64,000 bases of DNA, from assembly GCA_030704615.1 (NCBI GenBank), contig CM060731.1, positions 45,074,001-45,138,000 on the forward strand, written 5' to 3'. How positions within the stretch are numbered: position 1 is the stretch's first letter; each line of letters begins with the position of its first letter. This DNA is from Takakia lepidozioides (taxonomy: Eukaryota; Streptophyta; Takakiopsida; Takakiales; Takakiaceae). The notes under the pieces were generated by a model, which was not told where the DNA came from, did no database searches, and saw only the letters and a list, made by a program, of their open reading frames with translations. This document shows, piece after piece, positions 58,601 through 64,000 of the stretch. A program made the position numbers and the translations under genes.

Positions 58601-61600
58601 CGACAAGAACCGAGCCACTTCAGACAGTAGCAAACATACTTAGTCATGAGAGTCATCAGTCCAATGAGACAGTCATAGGGAAGAGAATTCTGACTCCAGA
58701 TTGGACCTGGATTGTCTTGAGGAAAGGCAAGGAAGCGATAACAGCACAGCAGAATGCACCACTGCCATATTAAAGCTTGTTCCACCAGGCAACAACCCTT
58801 TCCAAATAACATATGTTTCAAGGACTGAATATAACAGGACCGACAGAGTTGAGCAAGGGAAAGTGAATATATAAGAACTGAAGCAGTAAGAAAATCAAAC
58901 CCTTGAGATCGAATGTAGCCACAAGAGCGTTAGAAACATGTAATCGCAAATTGGCCTCATAGGAAGGTAGAAGTTGCACCAGCTGTCCACCACTAAGCTC
59001 AATACTCTGCACCAACTGACACAAACATCTTGAGCCTCTTTTGAAGTAAGAGATTCAGAAATGAAGATTGACCTAGAACCCTAATCACAACTCACCCTTG
59101 CATTGCTGGAACTCTTCCTACAAAGAATTTCAGTGACGAACGGGCTTGACAAGGTTAAGGGACAACAAACCGTGAACTGCACTGTATTTCTGTCAGGTAG
59201 CAAGACCACTCCATTTTCTGGCACTGTTGCTGAGATCGCCACAGCTTCACCATCAGCACTCCACAGTTCCAAATGAAGTTCAGTGGGTATGGTTGAAAAC
59301 TTAATTTGGTTACCAAATTCATCACACCTTGAAAGATAAAGATAGTCCTCCATCAAACCACCAACCCTGCACGGAGAAAACAATATTTAGCTCTCAAAGG
59401 CATTGGTTGTGCATTGTCTTCTGTTCAGGTATCCAGCTGATTGGTGAGGAGGGGTACAAAGAGAAGACAGAATCCATGGGACACAGTAGAAACCAAGCAG
59501 AGCAGACACTAGTGAGGAATAACGTAATACATATATTCATTGGATAATCCTCTCACCTAACTCCTGTACCTTTCACTTTCAGCCCACCATGTACTGTCGT
59601 ACAGTCACCAGCATGAGAGCACAAGTTCCAGCAGTCTACTTTGTCAGATGCTGATACATTTAGCCGGATGAGAGCAGGAGCCACATTGTTGTACTTCTCA
59701 CTCACCTACACACATACAACCAATGAAATTGGAGGGTAAAAATTGGAAATTTCGTGTAAGGATCTTGTTCTATACAAGGGTGAAGATTCACACAGAGAAT
59801 AGGATTGCATCCACACAGAACGTACTCATAAGACGTTGTTTGCCGTAGCCTTGTGGCAGAAACAGTTTGATAACTTCCGCTCAATGCAAATCACACTGTC
59901 CAGATGGAAGGATGGCAGGCCAAAATAGTCAGGATGGTGGAGTGGCATGCAAAACAGCCGGCACTTTTGACTCTTGTGGCAACCCAACAAATGTTTTATT
60001 TTATTTTCATCTAGTCATGAGAGGGTTTAGAGCTGACCAGCATGAAGTTAAACACATAGGTCCCCGCCTTTCTGAAAAGGGCATCCAGTTTGTCGATGCT
60101 GAAGGAATAGAGGCCCTTGACGTTGCTCTTCGAGCCTGCCTTCACACTGGAGCTATAAACAATCACTGCAGTGTCCATATGTCTCCTCGTCAGACGGATT
60201 TCCGGAGAGACATACTCGAGAAATTTCACCTCCAGGATCATGTCCATAGCTTCAGTGACAATGTTCCTCTGTTCAGTTCTCCACGTCATCCCAGATTTGG
60301 AGGTGCCTGCAGTGTCCAATGGACTCTGTGTACAGCTCTTGGGTCTCACCACAGCAATAACCTCTTTAGGGAGGGTAAAGCCTGCTTTGACACAGGAATT
60401 ACCTGCCAGTCCCTGTCCATTGAATGCAGCCATTCTAATAAGCTGAAGAGGAGTGAATTAAACAAGCATTACATTGGCACATGCATGGTTGCTAAAAAGC
60501 CTCCTAATGGGTATGATTACCTTAAGTGCCAAGGAATGAGAACCTGAAGATACACAAATTTCTAAGGGTGCCTTGAGAAAAGATGAACTTGTCACATATT
60601 AGATCTGGAAGGAGCCAGTTAGAGCTCAATGAATCTGCCAATGAAGTGGGAGTTGAGCTCACGACTGGTACAAAACAATTATCCCACACACTGACCGACC
60701 TCCACCAACGATGCTCTACCTTTGATCAGAAATTACCTCATATCAGTTTTAAGAAAATAGGAGACCTTGTGGCCATGCAAGCTTTGAGAAGTTTCCGGAT
60801 ATCAGTAGTACATTGTGCACCATCACAAAGAAGCTTGTGGGATATGAGTAAAAAGAAAAGTACAGACCCCGTCAATGTCAAACTTGAGCGCATCCTCTTC
60901 ACCGAGCACCTCCACAGATGCAGGGGACTTGAGGTGGATCTTTTCCTCTTGCTTTATCCAGGCAAACTCCTCGATCTTCTTAAACTGAAACAAGAGCCAA
61001 ACCAAGTATTGCGTACCAAAATCTAAAGGGACCCTGAGAACTGACTGTCTCCTACTATACGGTGTGAAAGAATGCCCACCTCCGTTCACAAAGCTCTTTG
61101 GAACCGGACTAGAGCAGCACTAGGAGTTCCTGAGGAAAGAAGTGGGAGATACAACATGGTTTCTCATAGTCTCTAGCCAGCCAAAAGTGTAGATACCAAA
61201 AGATCTTCTCATGTACCTACATGCTCATTTTTAGCTTGCATCTTGTAGGCACTTCCGTAGAGATACGGACATGGAAAAGAAGAGAGAATGCCACTTTTAG
61301 AATAACCAGTGATGCTAGTGAAATTTGCCCTCAAGTGTATGTGCCTAGTAGCTAACACAGTCAAGGTGATTGTCGGACCCTCTCCCATCTACAGAGATTT
61401 GGTGCATGATCCATGCTGCCTCACAGGCTACCAGCATGTCGAAGGATTACACAGTGATTGCACTTCAGCAAGAATGCTAACAAATAATTCATCGTAGGCA
61501 TATCACGAGATGGAAGAGATATTGGATAGGCACCTTTCTGGAAAGCATACTATCGAGTGGGAATGCCCTTGACTTTCCCAGGTGAAAGACTGGATCCTGA

Positions 61601-63885
61601 CCCTGTGTCAAGGTGCTCCCAGACTCTTTGGGTACATCCATTGGTCTGGATCAAGTCCCACACGTACATACATTGAGAGTGTAATTTGTGTAAACAGAGT
61701 GTTAAGCCTGTGAAACAAAAAGACTTACACAGATAGTTCCCACATGTACAGATAATACATAATGGAAATCAAACAATTATCCACAGCCCAGGGCCATAAC
61801 AGTGCCCCCAGCCATCAAGTGACTAGAAAAATTCCATGCAGCATGATGAGCTCTGCTGTAGTATGTTTGCATGCAACAGCTTTTGGAGGAGAGCACAATA
61901 CAGAGAAAGAGAGAACCTGCATATTATCCGTGTTTCACCTGGAAGAGCCACTGGCATTAGTGAATGGGAGTATGTTGGTAAAGCCTGAGGAACTCTAGTT
62001 GTCTGCAAGATATTGTACTGAAACGCTATGCAGCATAACTCTAGCCTCACTCTACCCTTTTTCTGCTCAAAACCCCAGTGACTACACATGGCAAGCGAAA
62101 CCTCAATGAGGTCCGTGTGCAGTCCACAACTCCCCCCTATACAACTCTAATACTTTCCCTTATTTCTTGCATGCATCGACTATGATAGAGAGCAACAAAA
62201 ACAGAGCATCAAGAGCAACATCACTGATTATATCCATAAAAGGGTGCAGATATGGACTCAACAGAGCAAGGTTGACAGGCCAAGTACCTGGTCCATCAGC
62301 AAGACCCCCACAAATAAAGCACTCCACAGTAACATAGAGTTGGGTGTCACTTTGTAACCCTGGAAATCCCTTCAGAAGCGTAAGTCTGATCGGACCTCTC
62401 TCTTTGTCGTTAACCTTCCATGCAATGTCACGTGTTTTCATGCTCCAGAGAATGCGAAATACTGCAAAGATTTATTGATCCAGATTACAGATATGCAGAC
62501 TTCGTATATAATGAAAATGAAACTGTATCCTCTCTAGGGTGCTAACTGCAATTTACAGAGGGCCTCACAGTTTCCCTGCATCCACTCCACGGCGACAAAC
62601 AGATCAACCAAGGCCCAACAACTCGTACGATATCAGGGAACTCAAGATTCGAGTGCTTGAGAGGTATAAGGGTGCTCAATCTAGTGGTATTTTAGGGGGG
62701 TGTTATGTATTGCCATTGGTTCTCCATTTAAGATCACAGTAGTTCCTTCCCATGTGTGCTCATGTGTGGGCACCTGATGTGCCTGATGTATTCCTTTCCC
62801 TTTAGCCACTTAGATATTTCAATTCTGAGTTGCGAAAGTCCAAAACGGGGCGCAACGCACAACACCAAGAAATGCTACAGCTCAGAGCTTTTGACCCCTT
62901 TGTAGTCTTGTTGTATGTTGATCTAAATCTACACTATGCCTTACTGTGGTTAGTTAGTAACTCTAATCTTTCCAGTCCCTGTTGTTTGTGAGATAACAAA
63001 GCCACATCTGAAATGATGGTGAAGTAATTACATAACAACTATTTTGTTCCTACATATTCCTGGTGACCCACTAATTCCACTTCTCACCATCATTACAATC
63101 CCCAAAACCATGTCCTTTAGCTCTATCATGGTGAGAATGCCTAACGAGTGGACTTCTTCTCTCTTACCAGCATCAGTTATGGCCAGCTCTTCCTTGTTGT
63201 GGGGCTGGGTTATACAAATAGTGGGATTTTCCTCCTCAAATGTAGCTCCTTCATCATACCGCTCGTGTGAATCTTTGACCCATTTTCGGTATTCTTGACA
63301 CAATTGCTCCGGTGTCAAGGTCATGCCGTTCCGTTGTATCACTACATGTACAGGCATATCTGCAACAATTGCTCATGTTTGATTGAGCGCACATCATCTT
63401 ATTAACAAAACTGCATTAGCCTACACAGAAGCTCAACGACTTTATTTTCCTAGCACTTCTTCTGCCTAGCCTTCTTACATGATTATCTTTACTGAAAGGT
63501 GTACTTAAATTATGTTAGCATTCCAAAACAACTTGTATCACTCACAGACTTCTGCATAATTGTACAAAGGTTGGGTATGGCCTCTGTACATATTCTTCTA
63601 CCTACTTCCACACATCCTACATTCATGTCTTTCGAATCCACATTATAAAAGCAGAAAGAGATGCATAATAGTAGAGAGGATAATATTCCAAATTGACCCT
63701 CATGATCTTGTGAATGAAGCTACATCCTAGGGGCTTTACAGGCCAATTGGATTCCACTGCTGAGACAAGTAGGTGACTGGAGAGGGAAAATAGCACCTAC
63801 TTTTCTTGTCTGATTTTGATGAACCTTGTGGGAGCCCAAGAGACATCAAGGCTTCAGTGAAGGCATGCTTTGATAACAAATCTGT
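52667..63885 (-). CDS. GMI1/DMS3-like SMC-hinge protein, C-terminal part (5' end beyond window)
   Basis: Twenty spliced segments were found, among them 63885-63801, 63359-63168, 62461-62288, 60984-60868, 60381-60038, 59705-59557, 59366-59096, 59015-58901, 58229-58132, 57914-57816, 57464-57398, 57143-56969, 56611-56360, 56133-55945, 55821-55707, 54467-54188, 53951-53760, 53502-53164, 53018-52667. Order matches plant GMI1/DMS3, relatives of SMCHD1: a segment with EYRKWVKDSHERYDEG, Ig-like beta-rich repeats, a coiled coil (KVRKVEDDLAALKQARK), then the hinge (LVDYLGVERMLMIVCRSEAG, PEGFLGYAVNLLLLNP, LFSLLQVYDTRENM, GAVSLDGW) and a second coiled coil before the TAG stop. GMI1 acts in somatic recombination repair and DMS3 in RNA-directed DNA methylation. 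The upstream repeats favour the longer GMI1 type, which also has an N-terminal GHKL ATPase; that part would lie outside the window. Some exon edges are approximate and one small exon (57,197-57,238) is tentative. Confidence 0.8.
55028..58560. repeat. Dispersed intronic repeat family, five copies
   Basis: Copies start with (GAAAT)n/GAAATGAAATG followed by GGTGCTTTATAACGTCC and a hairpin AAGCTC-ATA-GAGCTT. They lie at about 55,028-55,062, 55,108-55,310, 57,528-57,675, 57,682-57,715 and 58,380-58,560 in GMI1 introns. On the minus strand the copies would end in (ATTTC)n, like a retroposon tail. Copy lengths differ. Confidence 0.65.
59822..59857 (-). mobile_element. LINE 3'-terminal stub in a GMI1 intron
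   Basis: Thirty-six bp match the last bases of LINE copy A (stop codon and GTAC included). The insertion is an extreme 5' truncation; a CAGAA on each side may be a short target duplication. Confidence 0.75.
61000..62287. other. Long GMI1-like intron
   Basis: No exon with family resemblance was seen here, although one or more small exons may be missed. No transposon recognised. Confidence 0.4.
62462..63167. other. GMI1-like intron
   Basis: No coding or repeat structure recognised. Confidence 0.45.
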
Positions 63886-64000
63886 CTGCAATGAACAAAA
63901 CACTCTTCAAACACTACCCAATGTAGCGGGGACATTGCCCCTCAAATAGCATCATTAGAGCATCCACCTTTGTGATGACAGTACAGTGCTAAGAATGAAA
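63886..64000. other. GMI1-like intron at the window edge
   Basis: The acceptor before the exon at 63,885 is read here (CATTGCAG on the minus strand); the preceding exon is beyond the window. Confidence 0.45.

Noticed and set aside
60583-61026. 147-codon plus-strand frame in the GMI1 region
   Set aside because: It is antisense to an exon with clear family resemblance (60,868-60,984) and has no domain.

Overview
This window is nuclear DNA from a land plant. Introns are GT-AG with one probable GC-AG, a chloroplast-targeted translation factor is present, and the transposon families (Ty1-copia with an initiator-Met tRNA primer site, plant-type L1 LINE with a reverse-transcriptase zinc finger, TNP2/CACTA, MULE) are typical of plants. 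The species cannot be named from the sequence. Protein similarity to known plant genes is moderate and the LINEs are unusual, so a non-flowering plant (fern, lycophyte or bryophyte) is possible, but that is inference.

Three host genes are well supported. (1) A plus-strand chloroplast LepA/EF4 GTPase gene lies at 9,015-11,235, with two coding exons and a 708-residue product. (2) A minus-strand APC7 gene (anaphase-promoting complex TPR subunit) lies at 38,522-51,146. I reassembled 18 coding exons whose reading frames join without a break into 557 codons plus stop. (3) The 3' part of a minus-strand GMI1/DMS3-like (SMC-hinge, SMCHD1-related) gene lies at 52,667-63,885 and continues past the right edge.

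Most of the rest is mobile or repeated DNA. From left to right: a TNP2-like transposase relic (84-2,545); an unrecognised coding-like stretch (3,598-5,330); intergenic sequence up to LepA; a 5'-truncated LINE piece just after LepA; a decayed Ty1-copia element on the minus strand (about 12,385-16,017) with one LTR and its primer-binding site; a decayed L1 LINE on the plus strand (about 17,255-24,238); a 6.5-kb satellite-like array (24,423-30,985) of ~107-bp monomers interleaved with a ~320-bp module carrying Pol III-like A and B boxes; a foreign segment inside the array that opens with a CACTA-like end (26,154); a terminal-inverted-repeat element with a perfect palindrome inside (32,207-33,590); and a decayed MULE transposase on the minus strand (about 35,900-37,207).

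The most interesting material is a compact LINE family that has entered APC7 introns repeatedly. Copy A (40,916-44,569) has an uninterrupted endonuclease/reverse-transcriptase frame, a 15-bp target duplication, and only 6 nt after its stop codon. It starts just downstream of a GC 5' splice site of APC7. Copy B (49,147-50,454) is 5'-truncated, nearly identical, and has a 13-14-bp target duplication. Older fragments of the same family lie in a third APC7 intron, a GMI1 intron, next to LepA, and near the copia LTR. The APC7 frame remains open despite these insertions.
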